Of a stretch of DNA of 64,000 nt, positions 1 through 8,664 are shown piece after piece (positions within the stretch are counted from its first letter, which is position 1; every line of letters begins with the position of its first letter). Both the position numbers and the translations under genes were made by a program. Source of the stretch: Cyanobacteria bacterium SZAS-4 (GTDB lineage Bacteria > Cyanobacteriota > Vampirovibrionia > Obscuribacterales > Obscuribacteraceae); the NCBI GenBank assembly GCA_018266255.1, contig JAFEAT010000014.1:372001-436000 (forward strand). Reading direction: 5' to 3'. The notes beneath the pieces were generated by a model. It saw only the letters and a list, made by a program, of their open reading frames with translations, was not told the origin of the DNA and did not search any database.

Positions 1-1994
1 GAATGATTGCCGATCTAGTGCCGCTGATTCGTGAGAATCGATACCTCGTCAAAATCGGTCTGCCAATTCTCATCAATTCAGCAAGACCTGGAATTCAAGC
101 ACTTCTTGCTCAGGTCAAAAAATCTGATGATACCGATCTGGTCGGTTTCGGTTTGGCACCAAGAATCAATGCTGTCGGCCGGTTGGCCGATGCAAAAATC
201 GCAGTCGATTTACTCACGACTGAAGACGAAGATTATGCAGACAAACTGGCGCGTCAATTGCAGACCGACAACTTGCGCAGACAAGAGTTGTGTGAGGAAA
301 TCTACTCTAAAGCTGAATCGATGATTTCGCGAAAGTTGGATCTCGATCAAGATAAGTGTATTGCGATTTATGACGAAGGTTGGCATCACGGCGTAGTGGG
401 CATCGTCGCCTCGCGATTGGTTGAGAAATACAATCGTCCCGTTTTTATAGGTGAATTGGATCCGGTTGAGGGCATCGTCAAAGGTTCTGCTCGCAGTATC
501 GATGCGATCGATTTGTACGAAGTGCTCAAGCACAACGATCATTTGCTTGCCAAATATGGTGGGCACAAAATGGCTGCTGGTTTCGCCGTTGAGGCCGACA
601 AAGCTGAGGCTTTGTGCCGTGGGTTGACAGACACTTGCAATCGCATGTTGATCGATAAGCCGTTGAAAGCGACTGTGAAAATCGACATAGAAGTCGAACC
701 TGCAACAGTAAACGAACAGATGGCTAAACTGCTGACAAAGTTAGCGCCATTTGGAATGTGGAACAAGAAACCGACACTGTGCATGAAGTCTGTCACTTGC
801 GTAGCCACTCGCATCTTGGGAAAAGACGGAAAGCACCACCGCGTTACGCTTGAAGACACTCAAACTAATAAGACCTTTGAGTGTGTAATGTGGAACACCC
901 GCGGCAATGTTCCGAACGATCGTCAGGTAATTGATGCTGTCTTCACGCCCGAGATCAACGTGTTCAATAACCGGGAACGACTGCAGCTGGTTTTGAGCGA
1001 TTGGCGCGACAGTAACACAATGGTATACGCGCCACCACCCCAAATTAAAGCAATACCAAATGCGATACCAACCAGAAAGACTACCGGAATATCCGACTAC
1101 ACCCCATCGAAAGTTAACGTGGTAGCTGAAGCACCTGCCGGCGAAACAGCAAGCGAAGAATCTTCCATCCAAGGCACTTCCTCCGCCACCACCTCCGCTC
1201 CAACCAAAACTCCCGAAGATTTCACGCCAAATCGTGACTTCACCTCCCAAAGTTCAAAACTCGTATGGAAAGACCTGCGCAATCACGTAAAAGCAGTAGA
1301 GATTCTCTCCAAAGCAGTCGAAAAGCTAGGCACCAATGTCAGCATCTTCGCTGAAAACAGTCCGAAACAGTTGGCTTTCGAGTTCGTCGATCGCATGACG
1401 GTGGGACGTAAACAACACCTGATCGTTTGGCAAACACCACCGAGCAACATTGTTTTCCAGGAGCTCCTGGTGACGAGCGGTGCGCAGACTATTTACCTCG
1501 TCAGTGTTCCTGAAAGTGAAGATGCCTACGATTCCAACGTGTTTTTGAAGAAGCTTTTTGGCTTGGTCAAATTCGCAGTCAATAAGAAAGACGGTCAAGT
1601 TGAAGGCGAAAAGTTAGCTTCCGTGCTGGGAGTAACGAAGATGTCAGTAGCCCTTGGGCTGACAATTTTGAAGAAAGTAAATCTAATTGACTGGTTTTCA
1701 GAGGCTGGGTTCATAAATCTCGATTTGCTGGGTCCAGCCACTGGCAACGCTGAAGAGCTGCCTGAATTCAAACAGCTCGTCCTCTCCCTGAAAGCTGCGA
1801 AAGAGTTTAAGGACTGGTGTTCGTCTGCCTCCTTGAAAGAGATACAATTAGCCGTCATGCCTAACCACATAGGGTTGGGTTCCCAAGCGGACGCGCTGGA
1901 AAGTTTCCAGTCGGACGACGAAGAAGAGATGGAGCAAACGAATGAGTACCCAAGTGGACAAGAGCAAGTTGGAGAAGTTAAGCCTTCCGCTTAG
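1..1994 (+). CDS. recJ: Single-stranded-DNA-specific exonuclease RecJ, 5'-truncated by window edge
   Basis: RecJ is the 5'-3' single-strand exonuclease of recombination and mismatch repair. The reading frame is open at base 1, so the N-terminal DHH catalytic domain lies outside the window. What is visible begins at the end of that domain (ADLVPL..ENR), followed by the DHHA1 domain with GWHHGVVGIVASRL, GSARS and KYGGHKMAAGFAV around residues 125-200, and an OB-like domain to about residue 340. A Ser/Thr/Pro-rich linker (about 345-420) then joins a further C-terminal domain of about 240 residues that E. coli RecJ lacks. I do not recognise that extension. The last 53 bases overlap apt, which suggests co-transcription. 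The assignment is secure from the DHHA1 motifs. Confidence 0.9.
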   Translation, partial: MIADLVPLIRENRYLVKIGLPILINSARPGIQALLAQVKKSDDTDLVGFGLAPRINAVGRLADAKIAVDLLTTEDEDYADKLARQLQTDNLRRQELCEEIYSKAESMISRKLDLDQDKCIAIYDEGWHHGVVGIVASRLVEKYNRPVFIGELDPVEGIVKGSARSIDAIDLYEVLKHNDHLLAKYGGHKMAAGFAVEADKAEALCRGLTDTCNRMLIDKPLKATVKIDIEVEPATVNEQMAKLLTKLAPFGMWNKKPTLCMKSVTCVATRILGKDGKHHRVTLEDTQTNKTFECVMWNTRGNVPNDRQVIDAVFTPEINVFNNRERLQLVLSDWRDSNTMVYAPPPQIKAIPNAIPTRKTTGISDYTPSKVNVVAEAPAGETASEESSIQGTSSATTSAPTKTPEDFTPNRDFTSQSSKLVWKDLRNHVKAVEILSKAVEKLGTNVSIFAENSPKQLAFEFVDRMTVGRKQHLIVWQTPPSNIVFQELLVTSGAQTIYLVSVPESEDAYDSNVFLKKLFGLVKFAVNKKDGQVEGEKLASVLGVTKMSVALGLTILKKVNLIDWFSEAGFINLDLLGPATGNAEELPEFKQLVLSLKAAKEFKDWCSSASLKEIQLAVMPNHIGLGSQADALESFQSDDEEEMEQTNEYPSGQEQVGEVKPSA

Positions 1995-2523
1995 CGTTGA
2001 AAATCAGGACTGGATCAAAAGCAAGATTCGGGACATTCCGGATTTTCCAAAACCAGGAATCATTTTCAAAGATTTGACTCCGCTGTTGAAAGACGTTGAT
2101 GCTTTCACGTTTGCCATCCAAGCACTGACTGAGAAGTGCCGATCACTAAATCCAAAATACATCGCTGGAATCGAAGCTCGTGGCTTCATTCTCGGACCGA
2201 TTATCGCCTATAACCTCGGTGTCGGCTTCATTCCGATTCGCAAGCCAGGCAAACTCCCTTATGAAGTTCAAAAACTCGAATATGCTTTGGAATATGGCAC
2301 TGATTGCATTGAAGTGCATGCCGACGCTGTCGAAAAAAACGATAGAGTTGTGTTGATCGATGACTTGCTCGCAACTGGTGGCACCGCTGGTGCCGCCGAC
2401 AACCTGATGAAAGTGCTTGGCGCGAATGTTGTCGGCATCGGATTCATCGTTGAACTGGCGTTCTTGGAAGGTCGCTCTAAGCTTCCGAAAGAATCCGACG
2501 TCTTCGCTCTGATCACGTATTGA
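1942..2523 (+). CDS. apt: Adenine phosphoribosyltransferase
   Basis: This enzyme salvages adenine to AMP using PRPP. The PRPP-binding signature VVLIDDLLATGGTA is at about residues 136-149. The N-terminal DIPDFPKPGIIFKDLTPLL and the GIEARGFILG motif are typical of Apt. The protein has 193 residues, slightly longer than the usual 170-180 because of about 20 extra N-terminal residues. The ATG used here lies inside the 3' end of recJ and is preceded by a purine-rich stretch (gaagaagagatggag). A later start could also work, since the conserved region only begins near residue 25. Overlap with recJ suggests a two-gene transcript. The next gene is convergent. Confidence 0.93.
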   Translation: MSTQVDKSKLEKLSLPLSVENQDWIKSKIRDIPDFPKPGIIFKDLTPLLKDVDAFTFAIQALTEKCRSLNPKYIAGIEARGFILGPIIAYNLGVGFIPIRKPGKLPYEVQKLEYALEYGTDCIEVHADAVEKNDRVVLIDDLLATGGTAGAADNLMKVLGANVVGIGFIVELAFLEGRSKLPKESDVFALITY

Positions 2524-2582
2524 GTGGGCGAATAGCGTTCGATGACGAACCCTCTCCCTTAACCGTTTGAACATTTCCAAAT

Positions 2583-3413
2583 TCAACAGTAACTTCCATC
2601 TGCATTGCGGATGGTAATTTCGCCTGCGTGCAATTCGATTTTTTCAGTGCCCGTGTCGACGATGAGTGCTCCACTGTCCGCGATATCTACTGCCTCTCCT
2701 TCGATCGTGCGTTCGCCGGAAGTGGCAATGATTCTGCGTCCCAGCGTGATCGAACGAGTTCGCCACTGCGCCAAGATCTGGTTCGACTGACCATTGAGAA
2801 GAAGCAAATAAACATCTTCCAGTTGATTTGCAATTTCTGCAATCACAGAATTTGGATCGACCGGTTGTTTCGTTATCCGTTCCAACCACACCATTTTTTC
2901 TTTCAGGTCGTCTGGAAGTTCATCCTCGTCAAAGCGAACATTTATGCCAATCCCGACGATAAGCGCCTTTCCGTGAGAATTCGAAGTCATCTCACAAAGA
3001 ATGCCACCAAGTTTTCGTCTGTCGACAACGAGGTCGTTTACCCACTTCAATCCTACGTCGATGCCGACACTTTTGCGTATTGCCTTTGATACCGCAACGC
3101 CAACAGCTAATGTGATCGTCGACAGATTAGGAATCGATTGCGCTTCCGGTCGGAACAGGAAGCTTGAATAAATACCTGAGTCACTCGGCGAAACCCACTG
3201 CCGACCTAATCTTCCGCGACCCGCCGATTGCTGGCGTGCGAGGATCAACGTGCCGTGCGCACCCCCATCGGCTGCCAGTTCAATTGCACGTGTGTTCGTT
3301 GAATTGATTGATTCCCAGAGTTCATTTTTGCCACCATCAGGGCGCGCAATGAATCTGGTCAGCAATCGCGGTTCGATTTTTTGCAGGTCGAGAACGTCAA
3401 CTAGCGAAGTCAT
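2583..3413 (-). CDS. birA: Biotin--[acetyl-CoA-carboxylase] ligase (BirA, ligase-only type)
   Basis: The enzyme activates biotin to biotinyl-AMP and attaches it to the biotin carboxyl carrier protein of acetyl-CoA carboxylase. The adenylate-binding GRGRLGRQW motif lies near residues 69-77, and KWVNDLVVDRRKLGGILCE is the conserved ligase core. A C-terminal SH3-like domain of about 50 residues follows (GEAVDIADSGALIV). With 276 residues and no N-terminal winged helix, it is a monofunctional ligase and not a biotin repressor. It sits 6 bases downstream of the OsmC-like gene on the same strand, so the two are probably co-transcribed. It converges on apt. Confidence 0.92.
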   Translation of the reverse strand: MTSLVDVLDLQKIEPRLLTRFIARPDGGKNELWESINSTNTRAIELAADGGAHGTLILARQQSAGRGRLGRQWVSPSDSGIYSSFLFRPEAQSIPNLSTITLAVGVAVSKAIRKSVGIDVGLKWVNDLVVDRRKLGGILCEMTSNSHGKALIVGIGINVRFDEDELPDDLKEKMVWLERITKQPVDPNSVIAEIANQLEDVYLLLLNGQSNQILAQWRTRSITLGRRIIATSGERTIEGEAVDIADSGALIVDTGTEKIELHAGEITIRNADGSYC

Positions 3414-3419
3414 TTCGCG

Positions 3420-3830
3420 TCAGTTCAAAACAGTTTCTATTTGCTTTGGACCGTTCAGCAGTTTGTGGATTGGACAACGATCCGCTGCTGACTTCAAGCT
3501 CTCCATCTGCTCTGCGTCAAAACTGCCTTCGACTTTGATGTCTCTTGTTATCTTCGAGACTTTTTTACCAGGGTTGGCTGGGTCGTCAACTTGTTCTTCT
3601 TGCAGCGCGACGTTGACGCTTTTGAGATCCCAGCCTTTTTTAGCGGCGTACATCTCTAACGTAATCGCGGTACATGAACCCAACGAGGCGAGCAACAGCT
3701 CATGAGGATCTGGACCGGTCGCGAGACCGCCAACCGATTCTGGAGCATCAGAAACAAAAGAATGGGAAGCAGCTTTGATCTCTTGCTGATACTTTTTGCT
3801 GGTGTTCGATTTGACCGTTACGTGTGCCAT
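3420..3830 (-). CDS. OsmC/Ohr-family peroxiredoxin-like protein
   Basis: Members of this family reduce organic hydroperoxides with a pair of cysteines. Both are visible, one in LGSCTAITLEMYA (about residue 53) and one in ADRCPIHKLL (about residue 118). The length of 136 residues fits the family. The motif pattern is closest to the OsmC/YhfA group and not to Ohr proper, but the subfamily cannot be fixed by eye. The ATG is preceded by a good ribosome-binding site (ggagaa). It lies directly upstream of birA on the same strand. The role in oxidative-stress defence is inferred from the family. Confidence 0.85.
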   Translation of the reverse strand: MAHVTVKSNTSKKYQQEIKAASHSFVSDAPESVGGLATGPDPHELLLASLGSCTAITLEMYAAKKGWDLKSVNVALQEEQVDDPANPGKKVSKITRDIKVEGSFDAEQMESLKSAADRCPIHKLLNGPKQIETVLN

Positions 3831-4027
3831 CGAAGTATTCTCCTCAGACGAATTCCCTTTAGGCTGTCAGTGTATCAATAAAGGGTTCATCGGCATCGCC
3901 AGGGCAGATTAAGTGCATCGCGGCGCATCAATTTGCAACAAAAGCATGGGTCTGCTTCTTTGAATCGTCGACGGGACAATCAGAGCCGTTTGCTGTAGTC
4001 TATTGAGACTCAAATGCAGCAATAATA

Positions 4028-4612
4028 ATGAATTCGCAAGACCTCAGTCGCGTCACTATGAAAACGAAGCGGTTAACTCTTCGTGAGTTTCAAGATGCCG
4101 ATCTCGCCGCTGTGCATGACTACGCGCAGGATGCCGAGACTACCAAGTATCTTGAATGGGGTCCGAACACGTTGAAGGAAACGACGGTTTTTCTCAACGA
4201 ATCATTGGGTTTTCAAAAAGAAAAGCCGCGCGTAACCTTTGATATGGCGATTATTGCTGATAGTGATGCACGCCTGGTTGGTGCCTGTAGCGTCACTATT
4301 ATCGACAAAAGAAAAAATATAGCAGCACTGGGATACGTGCTCAACAGCAAGTTTTGGGGACACGGCTACGCGACAGAAGCCGCTAACGCTCTAGCTAAAT
4401 TTGCTTTCGAAGAATTAGGCATGCAAAAAATTATGGCGACCTGCGATGCGCTAAATTTTGGATCTGAGTCGGTGATGAAGAAAATCGGCATGCAAAAAGA
4501 ACAGAAATTGTCGAAAGATAAGTTCATTAAAGGCTCTTACCGTGACACTCTTGTTTATTCAATAGAGCGTGCTGTTTGGATGCAGAAAAACTCTGCAGAT
4601 GTAGCTCAGTAG
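4028..4612 (+). CDS. GNAT-family N-acetyltransferase (RimJ/RimL-like)
   Basis: The protein has the layout of RimJ/RimL-type acetyltransferases, which transfer acetyl from acetyl-CoA to protein N-termini or small amines. It begins with TKRLTLREFQDADL, has the acetyl-CoA-binding strand-loop LGYVLNSKFWGHGYATEA near residues 103-120, and continues with the family pattern ALNFGSESVMKKIGM. The length of 194 residues is normal. The ATG used has no clear ribosome-binding site. A second in-frame ATG 30 bases downstream starts exactly at the conserved MKTKRLTLRE and is an alternative. The substrate is unknown. The gene stands alone ahead of the sirtuin gene. Confidence 0.85.
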   Translation: MNSQDLSRVTMKTKRLTLREFQDADLAAVHDYAQDAETTKYLEWGPNTLKETTVFLNESLGFQKEKPRVTFDMAIIADSDARLVGACSVTIIDKRKNIAALGYVLNSKFWGHGYATEAANALAKFAFEELGMQKIMATCDALNFGSESVMKKIGMQKEQKLSKDKFIKGSYRDTLVYSIERAVWMQKNSADVAQ

Positions 4613-4677
4613 ATTTGTAATAGGCCTGAAATTCGCTGGATGCGCACAATAGATTCGAATAAGGATGAATTCCGTCG

Positions 4678-5436
4678 GTGCAAACAAGCAACACAGAACA
4701 ACTGGAAAACGATCTAGACCGCGCTGCCGAGTTGCTTAAACGTGCCAGTCGCGTTGTGGTGTTGACTGGCGCAGGCATCTCCAAAGAGAGTGGCATTCCA
4801 ACTTTCAGAGAAGCTCAAACTGGGCTTTGGGCCAACTATGAGCCAGAAAAATTAGCTACAGTAGAAGGGTTTGTCAAAGACCCATCACTAGTGTGGACGT
4901 GGTATGACTGGCGTCGCAAGATGGTATCGAATGTGAAACCAAATCCAGGTCACTTTGCGCTTGTTGATTTGGAAAAAATCGTTCCGCAATTTACTTTGAT
5001 CACGCAGAATGTTGATGGTTTGCACAAACAAGCTGGCTCCAAAAACATGATTGAGTTGCATGGAAACATCTCTCAGTACAAGTGTCTGAAACACGGACAT
5101 GAGGCCGTTGACGTGCTGACAGATTCGCTTGAGCCTCCCGCCTGTCATTGCGGATCGCTCATTCGTCCAGCCGTTGTTTGGTTCGGCGAAGCTCTAGATC
5201 CGAAGAGCCTGGCGGATTCATTTGCAGCTTCTGAGAGGGCAGACGTTTTTTTGATTATTGGCACCTCCGGTCTGGTGCAACCAGCTGCATCTTTTCCGCT
5301 CACGGCCAAAAGATGTGGTGCCAAGTTGATTGAAGTGAATCCAGAGCATACGCCGCTCAGCTCTGAAACAGCAGTTTTTCTAGCGGGAGCATCTGGTGTG
5401 CTTCTTCCGCGCCTGATCGAAAAAGTAAGACGCTGA
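4678..5436 (+). CDS. SIR2-family NAD-dependent protein deacylase (sirtuin, CobB-like)
   Basis: Sirtuins remove acyl groups from protein lysines while consuming NAD. The Rossmann motif GAGISKESGIPTFR is at about residues 31-44, TQNVDGLHKQAG carries the NAD-ribose contacts, and IELHG contains the catalytic histidine. A WYDWRR segment supplies the Tyr and Arg that mark class III sirtuins with desuccinylase activity, so it may act on succinyl- as well as acetyl-lysine (inference). The zinc site looks imperfect: the first pair reads C-x2-H where C-x2-C is usual, and the second pair is CHC. The start is a GTG with AAGGA about 12 bases upstream; the nearby ATG at 4665 is out of frame. Confidence 0.9.
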   Translation: MQTSNTEQLENDLDRAAELLKRASRVVVLTGAGISKESGIPTFREAQTGLWANYEPEKLATVEGFVKDPSLVWTWYDWRRKMVSNVKPNPGHFALVDLEKIVPQFTLITQNVDGLHKQAGSKNMIELHGNISQYKCLKHGHEAVDVLTDSLEPPACHCGSLIRPAVVWFGEALDPKSLADSFAASERADVFLIIGTSGLVQPAASFPLTAKRCGAKLIEVNPEHTPLSSETAVFLAGASGVLLPRLIEKVRR

Positions 5437-5596
5437 TTGTATATGCGAAGCTGTGTGTAATGAATATTCGCATTCGGCAGCGCTATTCACCGCGGTTGAT
5501 CCGGCGCTTGTTAATCAGAACCGTATGTCGAACATCTGCTTCTTAGCCGGTCTTCTCGATGCCAAGGATTGGATCCTTAAATAGTCTTTGGGGTAC

Positions 5597-5612
5597 TGGA
5601 ATATATTTTGCA
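5597..5612 (+). promoter_or_regulatory. Candidate sigma-54-type (-24/-12) promoter of RNA copy 1
   Basis: TGGAATATATTTTGCA matches the sigma-54 layout: TGG at -24, TTGCA at -12, with the correct 11-base offset. The same spacing occurs in front of RNA copy 2. A sigma-70-like -10 (TACACT, 5619-5624) is also present, so the sigma factor is unresolved. Predicted transcription start is near 5623. Confidence 0.4.
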
Positions 5613-5622
5613 GTCGGATACA

Positions 5623-5842
5623 CTAATTGCATCAACGGTGAGTGCGTTACTTAAATGATAACCACTTTGAGCCGAGGGGCATTTGCGGAAACGACAGGTC
5701 GGCGCTGACCAGAAACGCTAGCAAAAAGTCCGATGTGTGTGAAGGACTGACTGAAGCATACATAGATATTGAGCCCAATTCGCAAGGGGCAGTCAGGCAA
5801 TAGCTTAAACACCGTTCGAGAGTAATCTGAACGGTGTTTTTG
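5623..5842 (+). ncRNA. Structured small RNA, copy 1 of 2 (unknown family)
   Basis: No protein gene occupies 5437-6051. This block is closely repeated at 11486-11704. Structure is supported by changes between copies that keep pairing. Hairpin AGTG-GTTA/TAAC-CACT (5641-5666, one bulged C) becomes AGTG-CTTA/TAAG-CACT in copy 2. TTTGC/GCAAA (5682-5686 with 5721-5725) becomes TTTAC/GTAAG. The terminator stem AACACCGTTC/GAACGGTGTT becomes AACACCATC/GATGGTGTT. Unchanged elements are GGTC/GACC (5697-5710) and CTGACTG/CAGTCAG (5747-5753 with 5790-5796). It ends in an intrinsic terminator before any gene, so it looks like a free-standing RNA and not a leader. I do not recognise it; it does not show the long end-to-end stem of 6S RNA. 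Both ends are estimates. Confidence 0.7.
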
Positions 5843-5845
5843 TTT
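5808..5845 (+). terminator. Intrinsic terminator of RNA copy 1
   Basis: Perfect 10-bp stem AACACCGTTC/GAACGGTGTT with an 11-base loop, followed by TTTGTTT. Confidence 0.85.
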
Positions 5846-6051
5846 GCACAATTTTACCAGCCGATAGTCATCTGATATTGGTAAAAATGTGCGAAGCCGT
5901 TGCCTGTCAAACGTGCTCAGACATTTCTCAGAGGTCATGCGGTCGAGCGCTTTTACAAATCTTTGGCGTTCCTTAAAGTTCCTCGCAGCACTCTCATCAG
6001 GACTTTACTTGGTTGCGATTGAATGTTGTACAAGCGCCAGGAGGAAAAACG

Positions 6052-6792
6052 ATGATTTCCAAAAACATCTTGGCTGTACAAATCGGAATATTAGCGTGCA
6101 GTTTCACCTTAGCACCGTGTATTGCAGCACCGACTACAGCCAAAACAAAAATTACCAAACTGAAGTTGAGCTTGAATGAAGTTGCCGACACGAAAAACGA
6201 CCGCGCAGAAGGTCCTCATTTAAGTGACGCTGAATTGTTGAAATTGGCCGAGATGAAAGCGAAATTCGCAGATAATATTGCGCCGAAAATGGCGGAACTA
6301 CATTCTTTGCGGCGACAGATGAATTTGGCGATGGCCAGGTCTACTCTAGACCGTGCTCAGTTGCTTCAACTGCAAAGCAAAATCAATTCAGCTAATTCAG
6401 ATATTGCAAATAGCAGATTGTCGTTTCAGTTGGACTTGAACGATAGTATGCCGGCAGATGCAAAGGAACGTATGCGCAAGCATCTTCTTTTTGACGCTGC
6501 CTTTGGACCAGATCAGGGGTTTGGCGGTCCACCACCTCCTGGACTTGGGCCGCCGCCTACTTGCGTTCCACCACCAGGCTTTGGGCTCCACCATCCCCCA
6601 TTCGGACCTCCGCCGATGATGGGATTTCCTCCAGGATTGCGGCCTGAAGGATTGAACGGTCCAATGCCTGGTCGTGGACCAAGAGGTGCACCGCCTGCGC
6701 CACCGTCTGCACATTCGGGACCTCCGCCACATTCTGGACCCCCAGCCCATCAGGGTCCGGAGCCTGAAGACGAAGAGCCTTTCAGAACCTAG
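6052..6792 (+). CDS. Secreted CpxP/Spy-like protein with a Pro/Gly/Met/His-rich tail
   Basis: The ATG at 6052 is chosen because AGGAGG sits 7 bases upstream and a signal peptide follows (MISKNILAVQIGILACSFTL.., ending near AIA-AP). The protein then has 246 residues. Residues about 50-145 are helical and resemble periplasmic CpxP/Spy chaperone-sensors (LSDAELLKLAEMKAKF, LHSLRRQMNLAMARSTLDRAQLL). The C-terminal 90 residues are low complexity, with PPPPGLGPPP, GFGLHHPPFGPPPMMGF and SGPPPHSGPP, which could bind metal ions such as copper (inference). The gene converges on a CpxA/CpxR-like pair at 6955-9386. In the Cpx system CpxP restrains the sensor kinase, so a similar partnership is plausible. 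The family match is by pattern only. Confidence 0.65.
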   Translation: MISKNILAVQIGILACSFTLAPCIAAPTTAKTKITKLKLSLNEVADTKNDRAEGPHLSDAELLKLAEMKAKFADNIAPKMAELHSLRRQMNLAMARSTLDRAQLLQLQSKINSANSDIANSRLSFQLDLNDSMPADAKERMRKHLLFDAAFGPDQGFGGPPPPGLGPPPTCVPPPGFGLHHPPFGPPPMMGFPPGLRPEGLNGPMPGRGPRGAPPAPPSAHSGPPPHSGPPAHQGPEPEDEEPFRT

Positions 6793-6833
6793 TGCGGAAT
6801 AACGAAGATAACGAGTTCGACAGCGAATGACTG

Positions 6834-6861
6834 CGAGCCTGGTCCAAACGGATCAGGCTCG
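6834..6861. terminator. Strong hairpin between convergent genes
   Basis: CGAGCCTGGTCC/GGATCAGGCTCG forms a 12-bp stem (one G-T pair) with an AAAC loop, between the CpxP-like gene and the kinase gene. It is followed on the + strand by tattctt, so it may end transcription from either side, though the T-run is weak. Confidence 0.55.
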
Positions 6862-6954
6862 TATTCTTAATGCGAGTGTCTTATCAATTGTCGGATGATT
6901 TGATAGCGCTGAAGCTGCGAGAACGGTTTGCACCGAGATTGGGTGGTTAAACAG

Positions 6955-8664
6955 CTAGACCAGGGATTTCAACCTGATCTGGACGCTTAATCCACCGGTT
7001 GCAATATTGGACAGCATTACAGTGCCGTTGCAAGCTTCGATGCAGCTCTTCACGATCGCAAGTCCCATGCCGAATCCGCCTGAGTTGCGGTTGCGCGAGA
7101 ACTCAGGGCGAAAGAATGGTTGACCGAGGAATTTCAAGGTTTCATCTGGCACGCCTGGACCACAGTCGCAAATGGAAACGAGCAAGTCTGTACCTTCTCG
7201 ACGCGACTGAATCGTAAGCGGACCTGCCTCGCCTGCATAGCGAATGCTATTTCGAATTATGTTTGAGAGCGATCTTGAAAGTAACGTGGCATCACCCTCA
7301 ACTGTAGACACAGGATCAAGAGTCACTTTGATATCCATTTGATCAGAGAATTTGCTGATCAAGTCCTCAAAAATTGGTTTTAAATCAACTTTGACGAGCT
7401 GCTTTTCCGATTGAACTAATCCTGCTTTTGCATATGCGAGAAGCTCTGTGATCAAGCTTTTCATCTCGTCGATTTCTTCGTTTATCTCTTTAAAGTGCCT
7501 GGAGGAATCCTCTGGTTTGCAGCTTTCCAACAGCTCTAGCGCCATGTGTAAGCGAGCGAGTGGCGAGAAAAGTTCGTGCGAGACATCTGCCAGAAAACGT
7601 TTTTGCGCGAACACATATTCGTTCAATTTCTCAGCCATTATGTTTACGGCGTCACCAAGCCGACCAAGCTCATCCTGCCGATTTCCTTTAATGCGTGCGT
7701 CGAATTTGCCGTCTGCAATTTTCTGGGTGACTGCGGTTAGTTCACCGACTGAGCGCGCGATTTGATGCACGAACGGCCACCAAAATAGAAGCGATAAAAC
7801 GAGAATTAACGAAGCCGTAAAGAGTAGAAATCGAAAGTCGAAGAGCAGGGTGTTTTGCCAAATGTTATTAGTGTCTGCAATAACAAAACTTGGGATCGGG
7901 TGAAAGTGTCGAGTGTCGAATAGCATCACTTTTGTGCCGACGAAAAAAGTGTCAGGATTGTCTGTGTGCACGATGAACCGACCCTGTGCATGCATGAACG
8001 GATGTGGATGGAATGTGCGAATCTCTCGTGCGTTCGTATGTTGAAATCCAATTACGGGTCCAGGTTCACCCGGCTCAAACGTCGCTCTGAAACCAGACGG
8101 CGCAGAGTGATGAAACGGAATAGGTGGTGGCCAATGATCGTCGAGACGTGTTTGGAAGTGAGGAGCGCCTTCAAGATTCAATCCAGGCTGACCCATTCCG
8201 ATCATCCCGTGATGACTGAATTCCGGTGGTCCCATTCCAGGTCCCATTTCGGGACCCATCCCAGGCGGTCCCAGCCCGGGTCCCATTCCATGCGGTCCCA
8301 GACCGGGACCCATTCCAGGCGGAAATTCAAGTACTTTGTCTGCTAGAGCTTTCGGCAACGCCAGCGCTGGGCCCGCTAGTTGCTCGCCTTGTACGCTGAA
8401 GACGTAAAATTTTACGCCATACAATTTGTCGAAGTTTTTAAGAACATCTGTCCAATTTTTTCTATCCGCCGCCTGCAGATTGCTGCTGATCGCGTCAGCG
8501 ATGGTATCGACTCGGTCGCCGAAAGGGCTCTTGAGCAGTGCTTCCCAGCCGATGCCGAATTGCGCATTGAAGCAAATGAAAACAATGATGCACAACGTCA
8601 TTAGATAGAAAAGCACCATGCTCAGCGTTTGCATGTATAGAGAGTGAGCGATCTTCACACTCAA
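6955..8664 (-). CDS. CpxA-like sensor histidine kinase with a Met/Gly/Pro-rich sensor loop
   Basis: An inner-membrane histidine kinase of 569 residues. It has a first membrane segment (about 14-33), a periplasmic sensor region to about 272, a second membrane segment (about 278-297), a HAMP domain, an H-box FLADVSHELFSPLARLHMAL with His363, the N-box NIIRNSIRYAGE, and ATP-lid motifs DCGPGVPDE and GGFGMGLAIVKS. Residues 115-161 of the sensor region are built from near-repeats of GMGPGLGP and end in SHHGMIGMGQPG. Methionine- and histidine-rich loops of this kind often bind copper or silver. E. coli CpxA is about 457 residues, so this loop accounts for much of the extra length. Its start codon overlaps the end of the regulator gene by 4 bases (ATGA). 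Confidence 0.9.
   Translation of the reverse strand: MSVKIAHSLYMQTLSMVLFYLMTLCIIVFICFNAQFGIGWEALLKSPFGDRVDTIADAISSNLQAADRKNWTDVLKNFDKLYGVKFYVFSVQGEQLAGPALALPKALADKVLEFPPGMGPGLGPHGMGPGLGPPGMGPEMGPGMGPPEFSHHGMIGMGQPGLNLEGAPHFQTRLDDHWPPPIPFHHSAPSGFRATFEPGEPGPVIGFQHTNAREIRTFHPHPFMHAQGRFIVHTDNPDTFFVGTKVMLFDTRHFHPIPSFVIADTNNIWQNTLLFDFRFLLFTASLILVLSLLFWWPFVHQIARSVGELTAVTQKIADGKFDARIKGNRQDELGRLGDAVNIMAEKLNEYVFAQKRFLADVSHELFSPLARLHMALELLESCKPEDSSRHFKEINEEIDEMKSLITELLAYAKAGLVQSEKQLVKVDLKPIFEDLISKFSDQMDIKVTLDPVSTVEGDATLLSRSLSNIIRNSIRYAGEAGPLTIQSRREGTDLLVSICDCGPGVPDETLKFLGQPFFRPEFSRNRNSGGFGMGLAIVKSCIEACNGTVMLSNIATGGLSVQIRLKSLV

Noticed and set aside
741..1250. Minus-strand frame of 169 codons inside recJ
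   Set aside because: Low-complexity Gly/Trp-rich translation opposite a conserved RecJ region.
4665..4677. ATG at 4665 as sirtuin start
   Set aside because: It is out of frame with the conserved sirtuin sequence; the GTG at 4678 is in frame.
5623..5842. Assignment of the repeated RNA to 6S RNA
   Set aside because: 6S RNA needs a long stem between both ends and a large central bubble. Here the 3' end is its own terminator hairpin and only 4-7 bases can pair end to end.
5651..5938. Minus-strand reading frame of 95 codons across RNA copy 1
   Set aside because: It runs through the conserved RNA stems and terminator, and the matching region of copy 2 gives a different protein. It is a by-product of the RNA sequence.
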